The position numbers were made by a program, and so were the translations under genes. Under the pieces are notes generated by a model. It had not been told where the DNA came from and did no database searches. It was given only the letters and a program-made list of their open reading frames with translations. Of a stretch of 64,000 nt of DNA, positions 23,422 to 35,118 are shown piece by piece. This stretch comes from Andrena cerasifolii. Its lineage: Eukaryota > Arthropoda > Insecta > Hymenoptera > Andrenidae. The stretch spans positions 11,594,001 to 11,658,000 of the forward strand of contig NC_135119.1 of assembly GCF_050908995.1 (NCBI RefSeq). Direction: 5' to 3'. Numbering within the stretch: the stretch's first letter is position 1; each line of letters starts with the position of its first letter.

Positions 23422-25617
23422 GGTAGAATCATTGTTTAACAGTCGAAGAGTGATTTTTCAAAAGGGCACTTTTCCACATAGAATTTTTTTTAATAATCGC
23501 AAAAATTGTGGTACCAACGTTCATTGAAAAATCTTTTTCTTTTTAGTACACGTACATTTTATTCTGCCATCTGACAGCGGTAATGTTTTAAATTTAGCGA
23601 CATTGTTATTTAATAATTACTTAAAAAAAAGTTCGGAAATAAACTCTTCGGGTGGAAGCTATAAAAAATAAGCCTTTTTATACGAAACCATTTGGAAATA
23701 AGTCGTTTTGTTATAAACACATTTGAAAAGACGTACTTTTGTAATGTATTTATACGTTACTTCGCACGACTTTGTAACAACGTGGAAACAAGTAAAGTTG
23801 AAGGGTTTTAAACGCTTGAAAATCAAACTTGTGTCGGACACTTTGTAACGTTAATATCGTGTAATAACTTTAACACGAAGAAACAGCTGGGAAGTTTAGA
23901 TTACAGTGACTGTAACCTATTTTAGGCACAGCTATCTTTTTCCATGCATAATGTCGGATGTTTGATAAGCTCGGGTACACGTCGCGTTCCGGCTTATTAC
24001 GCAAGCCAGGGAAACGGAAGCTAATTAGATATGATAGCGAAGTTTACACGGCATCGATGTTTGCCTGCTGCATAATAATACAAGACCCTGGTAGAAAAAT
24101 CAATACGGTGCTCAGCGTGTTAGCCCTCCACGAAGTCACCGTTTGTTCGTCGTTTGGAAGCTAACTGACGGGTCTGTTTGAACAATCGATTTCATCTGAA
24201 CTATTGATACCAGCGCAGTGGTATTTGAGGTTGCTGAACGTTACCTTTAAATATTCACACACACTCTACGTTTAAAAGCTCGGCCGTTTGTCGCGCGGCT
24301 TGCTGGAAAGAGTTTAAATTAATTTCGGAAACGTGCTGTTCCTACATAAGAGATCATTCAAATAATTCAAAATTAACTGTGCGCATTATTTCATAGGCGA
24401 AACTTCACTCCATTGGAGAAACTTGCTCAGACAGTCACTCGTTGTTTCACAATAGAAACAATTTCAAGCTAGGGCATAAATTATTTCGCACGCTTCTGTG
24501 TACGCGGGGAATTGGAATATCGAACGAATGCATGAATTATGAAAGCATTTCCGAGGTAAATGTAGGCCAGTAGAGGGACGAAATATAAATCGATGTAAAA
24601 ATATACGCGAATTCAGTATTTGGCCGATATTTATTAGTTTCCAGGCGAATGCCAGAATGTATAGCTTCTGTGCTATATACATTATGCTCCTAATTCTATG
24701 AAGATCCCTTTATTTGCACAGTTCAAAATATACTGAATTCTATTTTTTTTACACTACCTATTTTGATTTCGCACGGTCTAAAAAAATTTGAATTCTCTTC
24801 TTTCACGATTTATTTAGATTTAACACTTTTTAGAAATCTTCACTCTACTTTAATGCTAAGAAGAAATACTCCCACTAATTTTTCTAGGAAATTGCTCTGA
24901 ATTAAAATAAATCATAGAATTAACACTATTAGCCGATTTTATCTCGTAAGTGACGCAGCCAGGAGAAATTGAGTTCGACGGTTAAACAATTTGTATGCTT
25001 GCGGTCTGGTGGCAGCGCCCCATTCTTTTTTCTACGCACGGTATCTATTTTTGCGCGGATTTTTCGGGAATGTATATATCTGTGGCGTGAAAACCGAATC
25101 GAGTGCATGCCAGTCGTTCCGCAGCAAGTGCATCGGGACAAGCCGGGGACAGATCTGTGCTGGGTGCGTTCGGTGGATCCAGTGGCACACTTCGGGAGCC
25201 GGGTGCATCGTTGGGTGCGCGCGACCAGCACTCGCAGATAAGCGCCATAAAACGTCTGTCAGCAGTGCTCGCACAGCCGAGAGTGGCGTGTCAGCCGGGG
25301 TAATGAATTTATTGTTGCCAAAGAACAGTATTCGTGCCGCGGGCAACACGATGCGGATAAGATAACCGCGCGGAGATTAGTTCGTTTGCCGTTTGCCAGA
25401 GACGCCGCTTTCGTTCCAGTTAAACCGGAGAGATCGCGCGCTCTCGCCGGGCCCGGAGCGGGAAACCGCGGGCGGGCGAATGATTAGCGCGGAGGGAATG
25501 AATGATACGCGCGATAAGCTCTGCTATTTGCGAAACCACTGTAGGTGGTTTCGCCGAGGACGAGCGCGCGGTGCAAGCTGCAAGTAGGGAACGAAAGCCG
25601 CAGTCTCAGTTTCTTAA
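23422..25617. other. Unannotated stretch
   Basis: AT-rich to 24.95 kb, then GC-rich at 24.95-25.6 kb with overlapping frames of up to 124 codons on both strands. Nothing was recognised and no TIR pairs were seen. Confidence 0.35.
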
Positions 25618-25762
25618 AGGCTCCCCGAAACCAACGCGAATATCCGCTCCGCGCCGCGGATCAGGTAAGGCAGTAGTTTTGTATACGCGGTGGCTTATGA
25701 GCAGTGTTGTCTGATCCGCGGCGGATCCGCGCGGCGAAATTCGCGTTGGTTTGGGGGAGCCT
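25618..25762. mobile_element. 145-bp GC-rich hairpin element flanked by TTAA
   Basis: AGGCTCCCCGAAACCAACGC (25618) is mirrored by an arm ending in AGCCT at 25762. The inner ends, GCCGCGGATCAG and its complement, also pair. The loop is about 47 bp. TTAA flanks both sides (25614-25617 and 25763-25766). This looks like a minimal foldback MITE with a TTAA duplication. A structured hairpin RNA is an alternative reading of the same palindrome. Confidence 0.7.
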
Positions 25763-25766
25763 TTAA

Positions 25767-27662
25767 ATGGAAGCTTTCGTAGGCTTATCTATGTAATATC
25801 CTACAGTTATTATGTTAGAATATAATGTTTATTTATTTAAGAAAATAAAAGTTACACAGTCGAACGTCAGTATAATAATGATAATAAGAACTGTATAAAA
25901 CTTCAACTAAAAGTAATAGAAAGAATAGTCTTTAGCGCGATACAAGTTATCCGTTCAGAGGGTTTTCTCGGACTGAGAAGCGCAGGGGTCGAGAAGACCG
26001 TTTTCCCCTCTGTTGGGTCTCCTGTAGCGAAAGAAAGGAAACTCATAAACTACCGGGTCCTTAAAGTCCCTGACACTCTAACTCTAGGAACAGTCTATCG
26101 TTGTACATATTCCAACATATTATTTATCAAATTCATGGCTGCCATTTCGATGTAGGTAATAATAATTGCAAGTGTGTAACTCCTGATGGTTGAAGATTTT
26201 GATTTTTGATGAAAGAAGACACTTGGGGTTTAGTTAGCTCGGCGATCCAGCGTCGAATTTGATGGGAAAAACTCGCGGCATGATGAGTGGCCGAGGAAAG
26301 TTCTGAAAAGGTCTTTGACTTCGCGTGGGCTGCAATTGGGGTTAACCCACATCGCTCTACGTAACCGCGTACCACTTTTCTCTCCCTCTGTCGGTCTTTC
26401 ATTTGTACTCTTTATCTCCGCGGCTAAAGAGAAGCTCGTGCTCCGCGAAAACTGAATGCCGCCCGACCATTTGCGCTTTGTTTGTTCGTCATAATTGGAC
26501 GAGCGTTGGCATTTCGAGGCGCGGAGAACCGTTGGCGATCCAGTACAGCTAGGAAGATACCGCAGGGCGCGTACTCTCGCGTAGTACGCCGATGAGTAAA
26601 CTAATATCGACGCTGCTTTTGGCGTTTTCTGTGCGAGCAAATCGTGGAAGCAGGCGATTAACATCCAGGGAAGGAGGTTCCTTACTCATCGAGTTTTACG
26701 GGGGTAAAAGGAGTGCGGTGACTAGAAGTGGAGGGATACCATTCGACTCGTAAAACGCCGAATGTTTACAATCGTTAATCTGCGTACGCAGCTGAAAGAG
26801 CTCGCATATAACGCGCGGAATCTTACGAGCATGCCGAACTGGATTACCGGCCGCTCGCGGACTGTCTACCGAAGCCACGCTGCTTTGGACATCAGCGGGG
26901 GTCCAATATGCGATTTTATAGCCGCGTAAAAAAACATCCAGCCCAGTGCTTTATCATCGGTGCATGGATTGTAATGCGCACTTTACGCCCCTTCGCACCT
27001 CGTATTTCCTTTAGCCGATCCTACGCGGTTGCCAATACTCGAGGGGTACCTCACGACAGGGGATTTGATAGAATTTCAGATATACCGTAGATTCCAACGT
27101 TGCTTCATTGTCCGTTGGAATTTATAGAGCAATACTGAGTTAGTTACACTGCTAGGACGTAGTGGAAAGCGTTAACACTTTGCGAGCTGCAGCGCGTAAT
27201 TTGTCAAAGTTCCGGGTTCTCAGAGTAATATTTAATATGAAGGTTAGCGAATTATGCGGAGAGGAGAAGTGACAGTGCATCGAATTGCTGGCTTCAGGCT
27301 TGAATTCAGGTCGTGTGATTCGCTCTCCCTGTGGGCGATTTCAGCTATGCAGGGGAGTTAACATTGGAAACAAAACGGTAAGCAAAGATGATACGAGGGT
27401 AATCCCATTTCAGAAAATTGCGGAGGAAAAAGGAACTGGCTGATCAGATTGCAGAGTGAATGTTGGAATCCAGATCTTTCATTCCCTGGACGAGTGTCCC
27501 TGCCAATCAAGGATTGCTATCAAAGTCTGGGATATCAAAGGATTCTTCCCACCGCCTTCCGCATTTACATTTCTGAAAGCTTCGTCGCAATCCACACTTC
27601 GCCATGTGTTGCGCAATTACACAGAGTCGGTGCAATCATTTTTAACCTGATGCAAAGTCGAC
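25767..27662. other. Unannotated stretch
   Basis: Unique sequence of mixed composition with frames of up to 144 codons on the minus strand. None is recognisable. No repeat was seen. Confidence 0.35.
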
Positions 27663-27666
27663 TTAA

Positions 27667-28200
27667 GGGGATTCTCGTGTAACAACCCCAAAAGTAGCAG
27701 ATACTTATGATTTTCTTTTTAAAAAGTCTACTGTTAATATTGAATTAACCTCTTTTGGAATACAAGGACGCATCTTTAAACTTGCAAAATTTTTTTATGT
27801 CTTCTACGTCTTATTTATTAATTATTGTGTTAATTATGTAATTCCTGTTGGCGTGACGTGTAGCACCTGTCACAGTCATCTGATTGCATAAAAAAGAAAA
27901 ATGTCTGACAGTTGGATAAAGTCCCTAATTTAAAGAAGAAGAAAAATGAAAAGTTGAAAAATTTATAGCGTTTGAAAGAAAAAGTATTACAAATAAAAAC
28001 TAAAATTAAAACCTTAGGTTCAGCGTTATACATTTAACACAATAATTAATAAATAATAAGAAGAATCGATATAAAAAAAATCTGCAAGTTTAAAGATGCC
28101 TCCTTACATCCCAAAAAAGTTTAATCGCATATTAACAGTAGATTTAAAAAAACAATCATAAATATCAGTTACTTTCGGGGTTGTTACGCGAGAATCCCCC
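27667..28200. mobile_element. 534-bp TTAA-flanked foldback element
   Basis: The inverted arms are about 180 bp each. They start GGGGATTCTCGTGTAACAAC at 27667, with the mirrored arm ending at 28200. Perfect TTAA flanks lie at 27663-27666 and 28201-28204. The arms stay similar through GCATCTTTAAACTTGCA. There is no coding capacity. The terminus is GGGG rather than the CCC usual for piggyBac, so the superfamily is uncertain. Confidence 0.85.
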
Positions 28201-28204
28201 TTAA

Positions 28205-29319
28205 GGTTGGTGCACGTTGAAAGAGGACTACCAATGGGACGAATGTTGGTAGGATCCGATTTCTCATTTCAGAATTTACAGCCGATGAATTTCGCTTGCT
28301 GTACGATGCTCCAGCAGCTCTGCTCATCCTCGAGGTTGTTCTCAGTGAGTCTTGCAGTGTCTGGACGATAACGCTCGGCCTAGTCAGTGACACTCGGAGA
28401 TACTGGAATTACGACTACCGGTTTTCTTCTGGAAGTGCACCGTGGAAAGTTCAAGGCACTCGACGTAGAGCCTCTTCCAGGAAGCTCGTTACGAAATCTT
28501 CGAGGAAAATCGCATCCCAGCCAGCGCAGCGAGTTTGTTCTTAACATTATCCACGACTTCGAGGATTAAATTCCTATCCTTCCTGCGAGCGGGCACAAAT
28601 ATTCGCATTACACGAACATAAGGGAAACGGGGAAGAAGAATGAAAGAATTTGCTTTCTGTTACGAACATAAGATTTCTCAAGCAGCACTTGGGAGTAGGG
28701 GAGACCGTGGTAAAGTGAGACGAAAAAAGTTTGAAGTCGAGTAAAATTTTTCCCTTTCAATAAAAATGTGTGCAAATAGATTTATAATATAATTTAAACA
28801 TTACTATTGATAAATGACGAATAACGATACTTAAAGTAAACTTAGAGTATATTAAAATTCAACTTGAAAAGAAAAAGCCAAAACGACCCCATAAAATTTA
28901 TTTATTTAATATTAATTTTTAATTATATAATAATTATATAATATTATAATTTTTATATAATTAAAAATATTTTTAAATATTAAAATAAAAGGAAAATAAA
29001 AATTAAAAAAATTAAATTATGGGGTAAAGTCAGCTGCTATCTGGGGTGAAGTCAGCTGAAATAAAATCAGAACTTTAATTCAGGATGTAGGTAATTATTA
29101 ACCCCATGCGCTGAACTGAAGTGTGTAGCAGGACACCTACTCGTGTCAAAAACGTGTGAAATTTATCGAAGACACTCTGACAAATTTTACTTCATTTGCT
29201 ATTTCACATTAAAAGCAGTGAACGCTATTCGATCTGTACCAAATATCACATTTTCTGAGAATAGAGCAGTTGCCCCAATAATCGTGAACGACAGTGCAAT
29301 TCCGTAACTGGAAGGCCAC
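28205..29319. other. Unannotated stretch with AT-rich core
   Basis: GC-balanced until 28.7 kb, then AT-rich. GTAGGGGAGACC near 28697 resembles the terminus of the element at 34207, but I found no mirrored partner. The 16-mer TGGGGTRAAGTCAGCT occurs twice near 29022-29057. A very A/T-rich block lies at about 28.89-29.02 kb. Confidence 0.35.
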
Positions 29320-29602
29320 CAGGGGTGGATTTGCATATAGGCTAAGTAGGCTGCAGCCTAGGGCGGCAAGTTTTGGACGCAGAGAAATGAAAAAGGTTTA
29401 AACACAGAGGCTTGAGACAGCTTTAAAAACAATCCACATTTTTCATGTAGCAAATTAGCAATAACTCTTATGTGAGTTGTCATATTGAATTAATTTTAAA
29501 ATTGTCTCATGTGTTCTGAATTAAAGTATTCGATGATATTTCACAGGAAGGGTGGCAGGCACTTGTCAGCCAAGAGACCCCAAATCCCCAAGTCCGCCCC
29601 TG
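29320..29602 (-). mobile_element. 283-bp hAT-like MITE, CAGGGGYGGA ends, copy 1
   Basis: CAGGGGTGGATTTGC (29320) and the complement of CAGGGGCGGACTTGG (ending 29602) are the termini. The interior, from ACACAGAGGCTTGAGACA through AATTGTCTC, aligns in reverse orientation with the copy at 53403. The segment GGCGGCAAGTTTTGG at about 29364 is a single copy of the unit that is amplified in that second copy. The flanking octamers do not match, so the duplication has been lost. Confidence 0.8.
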
Positions 29603-32160
29603 GACACGCTATCGTCTGATTCTGGAGACGTGAACATGCGAGTGGAATGTTACACAGATATTAGAATGGCGTTTGAATAGGACCCAGGGAACTGGACGTT
29701 GAAAAGAAGCTTCACCATGAATTCCAGAAACAGGGTCCGCCCCACCTCGGTCCTTTATCTCACGAGATTTAACCCACTATATCCGCTGTCTACAACATTT
29801 CGTGCTGTCCCTCTTTCAGTAAACTGGTTTCGGACTTTGTTTCCTAATGGGATTAGCGGGATTAGCATCTGATCTCAGCTTGCAGGGCCGACCAGAAAAC
29901 GCGCGGGCCCATCTGTGTTCGTTAGCTCGATACCCGGGCCCACACGCGCGCGTCCCACAAGAACGAAGGGGATATTAGAGCAGATCTCGACGCAAGCTTC
30001 CCCGTAGTTACGCGAGACGGTGCTCCGATTAGGCGGGAACGCGTAAAACCAGACCCAATCGATCGGGTTAAAGGAGGAACTCGATTTCCCCTTTTTACCC
30101 TCGCGAGGGGATGAAACGCGAGACGAAACGGGAGTAGGTGCGCAGAAATCGAGATTGCTCGTCGATGCGCCTGGAAGACGGAATAAATTTGTTAGATACG
30201 ATCGCGGTACTCTATTCATCCTCGACTTCTGTCCGCTTTTCGGTTTCCATTCACGTAAAACCCCCGGCCTTTGTTGTCTGTTCGACCGAGAGAGGAATGC
30301 AAAGTATCCTCGCGATCGTTCTTGCTTTCTCGAGCGTGAAATTAATTCCAAGCAACAAATGGGAAAGGGATTGGGCCGCTTTAAGGGAACCATCCTTCGC
30401 TGACGCGGGAATCCTCGGAATCCGAAGGTGGACAGCTAGATTCTTTTCTATTTCTTGATAGATGGAATGTTGGCGTGGACGTTCTGGATAAGGGCCCGCG
30501 CGGTTAGAACACTGTGTCGGTCAGAATCGCGTTCCGAGGGATGAAAAGTGTGAGAAGCGTGAGATTTGGGAATAGAGAGATCGATAGCAGCTAGGAGATG
30601 GGATCTCGACTGATTTTCGAAGCTCTGATTTCATCGTTCTCTTTGTAAAGAGGCGCCCCCTCTTGCGTTAATAATGCCGGCCTCTTCTCTGCCTTCTGCT
30701 TTATCTATTTATCTCCGTGTCATCTGTCCATCCTCCTTTTCCTTTGTGCCCCCATTTCATGTTCTCGCGTTCACAGGCGTACGCGCTCCTTCGTTAATTT
30801 AGATATCTCTCCATTCATCTGCTTCTTTGTCTCCTTTCGTCCCCCGTTCAAGCTGGATTGTCACCGCCACGTTTACCCTTTCACGCTCTCGCATTTCAGA
30901 TAAATATTTCGTTACCGTGCCTTAGATCGCGGGCCTTTGTGCTCGTGATGGAGCGAAGCTGAAACTTAACGTCTCAGAAGATTTCCAAACTACAACGTAC
31001 ACGGAAGTTTGCGATGTCTGTCTATGTTCCGTGTTGTAGTCGGGCTCATCTCCATCCTTTGGATCTAGTTTCCACCATGAACGATCATTTGATACGCAGG
31101 GATCGCGTTTGGGGCTGTCTCTCAGGATTCGTTGAGGTATCAGCTACGAAGATATCAGCTAAAAAGAGAGGTTTCTCGCTGAAAAAGAACATAGGTGCAA
31201 TACTACTTTGCGTAGTGGCACGAAATGCATATTGGGAGTCGCTTTACAGAGTATATGGTACTTAAGAATTCTCAGTATCGCAGTGCTTCTGCCTGTTATT
31301 CTTCTTTAAATGCCCGGCGTGATTTTTGTAGTGTTTACTTTCATTTTGTTATTTATGTTGATGGGAATGCGTTCGACAGGTTTTCTTCGGTGGTTTCGAT
31401 TCGAGGCACACGGACGACGATTCCGTTCCCGCCTCACGTCCCGCCACCGCAACGATATTGAGGGCAATTATTTCTTGATCTATAAATCTCGGAGGTCGTT
31501 TTATACGGTGGCGTGACCGACTGGTCGCACGAGATCTTAGTGCATTTCAGTGTCTTGCCTCGAAAGCCCGACCAGCGGAGGATTTCTCGTGCGCATAACC
31601 AAGTCGCTTCGGGTATTTAAGCGAGACAATGAACGTGTCGAAGTAACGAGGTCGGGCGATTAAATGCTGAATGGGAATTCATTGAATGTGTCTTCTATAA
31701 TTTATTTCTACTTTACGTCGACTTTCTTTCTGTGTCAAAATTAGAAAGTGATTCTTTGGTGAACCTTGATATTCCTAGTCGTTCGACAAGTCTTATAAAC
31801 TCTTACTTCTGCCGACGTTGAGGCACCAAATTTCCGCAACAGTGGCGGAAGCGGGGGCAATAAATCACAATGGAAAAACGTCCGGCGTATTCAATAAGCT
31901 AGCAATAAAGCGGGATGGAAGTTTATTAGGAGACGTATGCTATAATAATGGGAACTATGAATTCGGCCCCTTCTGGGGCTGCTAGCGTCACCCCTTATAA
32001 ATCTTGAGATTAATACTCCCTGATGTAATTTCGTCGATCGGGACATCGCGGGTCCCATAAAACTCGAGAGATTTAGGAAAGTGGATTGCGCTGTAATCGA
32101 ATCTAATAATTCCTTTCTGGCTGTGGATATTTATGACTGGACGAATGGTGCCATACCAAA
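29603..32160. other. Unannotated stretch
   Basis: GC-rich unique sequence. A 172-codon minus-strand frame (29875-30393) and overlapping plus-strand frames are not recognisable. A C/T-rich tract at 30.64-30.90 kb ends in an acceptor-like TTTCAG near 30899, but no downstream donor or coding frame supports an exon. No transposon end was seen. Confidence 0.35.
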
Positions 32161-32520
32161 TAACATTTTTTCATTTTTAATACAAACATAATAAACTTTT
32201 AAAAATAGAGTAAACACCGACTTCAAAGGTGCGCTGAAAAGGATAAAATATATTTTTTAATCGGTGCCAAAATAAAAACAAAATTACCTAAATCGGCTTG
32301 ACGCGTGACGTCCCACTAAATTTTTGCACGCTCTAATTCCCGGGCGTTAGTGTGCTAATGGACTATAATTGATAAAGGTTTAGAAATTGATTTAATTCTG
32401 TTTCTATTTTGGCACCGATTTCAGAAAAAAAATTATTTTATCCTTTTTAGCGCATCTTTTGAAGTCGGTTGTTTACTTTTTTTTTAAAAAGTTTATTATT
32501 TTTTAATTTTTAGAGATCTT
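32161..32520. mobile_element. Foldback element with arms of about 120 bp containing GAAGTCGGT
   Basis: 32161-32280 and 32401-32520 are imperfect inverted repeats sharing GTAAACAMCGACTTCAAA, GGATAAAATA and ATCGGTGCCAAAAT. The loop of about 120 bp is unique. The GAAGTCGGTT segment also recurs on the plus strand at about 32525 and 32986. That segment resembles the 3'-tail consensus of some insect non-LTR retroelements (from general knowledge, not verified). Boundaries are approximate. Confidence 0.6.
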
Positions 32521-33005
32521 TGTTCGAAGTCGGTTAAAGAACATTTATCGTGGTACTAAGTGGGGAACATACTCCATATAACAACGAAAGAATCATCCAA
32601 ATCGGTCCACGCGTTACAAAGTTATGCGCGAACATACATTAAAACTGGAATTCTAGATTATTCTAGAGTATCTAGATAATAAAAGAAAATTAACATGGTA
32701 CCGCCGGCTCTTCATACTCTTTCAAATAAAAAAAGAATCATCGGAATCGGTGCACCTATACGAGAGTTATGCTTGAACATACATACATACGTAATGAAAT
32801 AAGGTAGTGAGAGCAACACCGGACCAACCCACATTAAAAAATTTTTTCCCCCTATTTTATATAATTAGTAGAGCCTATTGGAATTATTGCTACTAATTAA
32901 ATTTCGAAAAAAATGTGGGCTATTCCGTTTTTGCTCCCCTGCCACAAATATACGTGACGAATTGAGTACCTAACTTCTTTCTTTTTGAAGTCGGTTAAGA
33001 AATAA
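32521..33005. repeat. Repeat-derived block bounded by GAAGTCGGTTAA motifs
   Basis: The segment lies between two GAAGTCGGTTAA copies (32525 and 32986). It contains two related stretches with GTTATGC..GAACATACAT (about 32620 and 32766) and an imperfect palindrome at about 32827-32925. That palindrome has ends CCCACATT and AATGTGGG and a centre TAATTAGTAG/CTACTAATTA. It is probably decayed transposon sequence. Confidence 0.5.
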
Positions 33006-34206
33006 CAAAAATTGACAATTGAAATATGTATCAACTTGTCCCGGTTTCCCCTATCCTCCATCAAGCACAGATATTCAATCTTCGTTATACATTTCCGCTG
33101 CTACACTTCGCTACAAATTAAGCGTCCTGCCGCGCTCATAATTCATATTCAAGCTAATGTCCCCATCAACGATGCCACTTTAAAAATCGCTGATTATTTA
33201 TGCGCGGAATTTGCTATTTATCTCGTTGGAAGTTTCGCAAATGGGTTAGCAACGTTCACTCTCCCCTGAAAGTTGAACCATTTACAATTTACACTCTATC
33301 CATCTCGCCGGGAACTTTTCCGCAGCGTGAACTCCAGGAGCCGCCAGTCTCTCGATGAATAATAAAGGCGCGTCTCTCTGGGCTGACGGTTGAGTTGCGC
33401 GGCGCAGAAAACGGGGCAGATTTTGTCCGAAATGGTACGCGATAATTCGTCGGACCTCCTACGAGTTTGTTCTCGTCCGTTCTCGTAGAATTGCGAAGGA
33501 GGATCCCGGAGTCGCGTATAATGAGGGGTATAATGACGGCGGATCGAGAGAACGCGTCTGCTCTATCGTGCTCGTAGAGCAGGCTAATTGTATTATTATT
33601 CCGTGGATGCAGAAAGGTGTTCGTTAACTCTTTCGTGCCGGCGTAATTGCTAATCTCTCCTCGCGATTCCGTTTCCATCTGTCTTGATTACCACGGGGGA
33701 ACTGTTTGCCGGAGAACCGTTCCCCTTGGTCGATAACGTGTGCGTTTCACCGTACCTACCTAAACAAAACTAAAACGTCATTACGTAACCATAATATTAC
33801 GATCGGTGGCAGCGAAATCACAGTTCCACGATTAAACTCATTAACAGTACTCCCGCGCCGGTTTCAGCAAACGATTCCCTCGCTCTGCTATCTTCATCGA
33901 GCTCTCTACCCCGCGAACAGCTCTAATTTAGCGGTTGCAACAGATACGCTTTGATTGCCCTCCGTCGCGATTATCATTTCAGTGGAAGCACGCCTAGAGC
34001 GAGCAGCTTTGCCTGAAAGACTCGAGCCGCAGAATAATCCCCCTCGCTCTGCAATGTCCTCCGCGCGAAATATTCCGCGGTATTTCCAGCCCGAGCCGCT
34101 TCTATTTCGTCCATCGCGAGGTACGAGATAGCTCTGTAGTTCACTGTAGGAAATATAAAAGTGACTTTCTCGAACATCGGTCTTCCTGATGGCCCGTCGA
34201 ACCTTT
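33006..34206. other. Unannotated stretch
   Basis: Short frames of up to 129 codons on the minus strand, none recognisable. No repeat was seen. Confidence 0.35.
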
Positions 34207-35118
34207 GGTAGGGGAAAGTGGGGCAAAACTGGGTGCCTAATGTATTTTTCCTGCTAGCAAAAAGTCAGACGGCAAAATAAACTTTGAACACCGCTGGAAG
34301 TCTTAATTGGACCTTGCGGAATCAGAAAATGAGAGTCCTTTTTAAAAAAATTATTTGGCTCACAGGAAAACGATATTTCTCGGAAGTATGCAAGTAGTTT
34401 TACTCTGTAGGTGTGGGTAATAACGGGTACCTATTAAAAAACGCATAAAATATGGTATAATTATAAAACCTTTATTATTATTATTTTCTAAACCACAAAG
34501 AAAGATATTTTAAAGAATAGTAAATTGTATATAAATTTATTTTAATTTATTTAGTGCACAAAAATCACAAATAAAGCTCTCGTCGCCCTCCTCAACATTT
34601 TTGCAAATCTCATGAGCCCACCCGTGACCTATACATACCTGTAATCAAGATTATTATTGAATTTTTTAAAGATTAGAAATCAGCTCCTATAAGACATTTA
34701 CGCCATACATAGAAAGTATGCGGCCCGAGTTCGCCCCATAATCAAATACCCGGTTTTGCCCCAAATTAGGTAATTTATTAAACATTAAGTATTTACACTT
34801 CAACATGCGATAAAGAACCGGGTAAAACGTAAAAATACTGTGCAAAGACTACAGAATACAATGCAGTACTTACCGTAATAGATTCTTTAAATCCAAGTGG
34901 TATAAAAAATGCAATTCACCAACTGGTACTTTTCAACTCGAAATTTTTAAATTTCTCTGGATGAAAAACCACGGCGGTCTTTGCGCTGCGATTGATCTCA
35001 TACCGTCGTGAGGTCCACCCAACACCATACCTCGGGTGTATATCGTAGCTCTTGTCTTAAAAGCACAATGATACCCGGTCTGACCCGCGTACCCGGTTTT
35101 GCCCTACTTTCCCCTACC
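34207..35118. mobile_element. 912-bp TIR element, GGTAGGGGAAAGTRGGGC ends
   Basis: GGTAGGGGAAAGTGGGGCAA (34207) is mirrored with few changes by the end at 35118, and the match continues into an ACCSGGT segment. The ACCCGGTTTTGCCC motif also occurs internally at about 34748 and near 35071-35095, as subterminal repeats would. No target duplication is clear. The interior is non-coding. The superfamily is undetermined. Confidence 0.75.

Noticed and set aside
25655..25670. CAG/GTAAGG at 25663 as a recursive site
   Set aside because: No pyrimidine tract. The CAG is the inner edge of a GC-rich hairpin arm.
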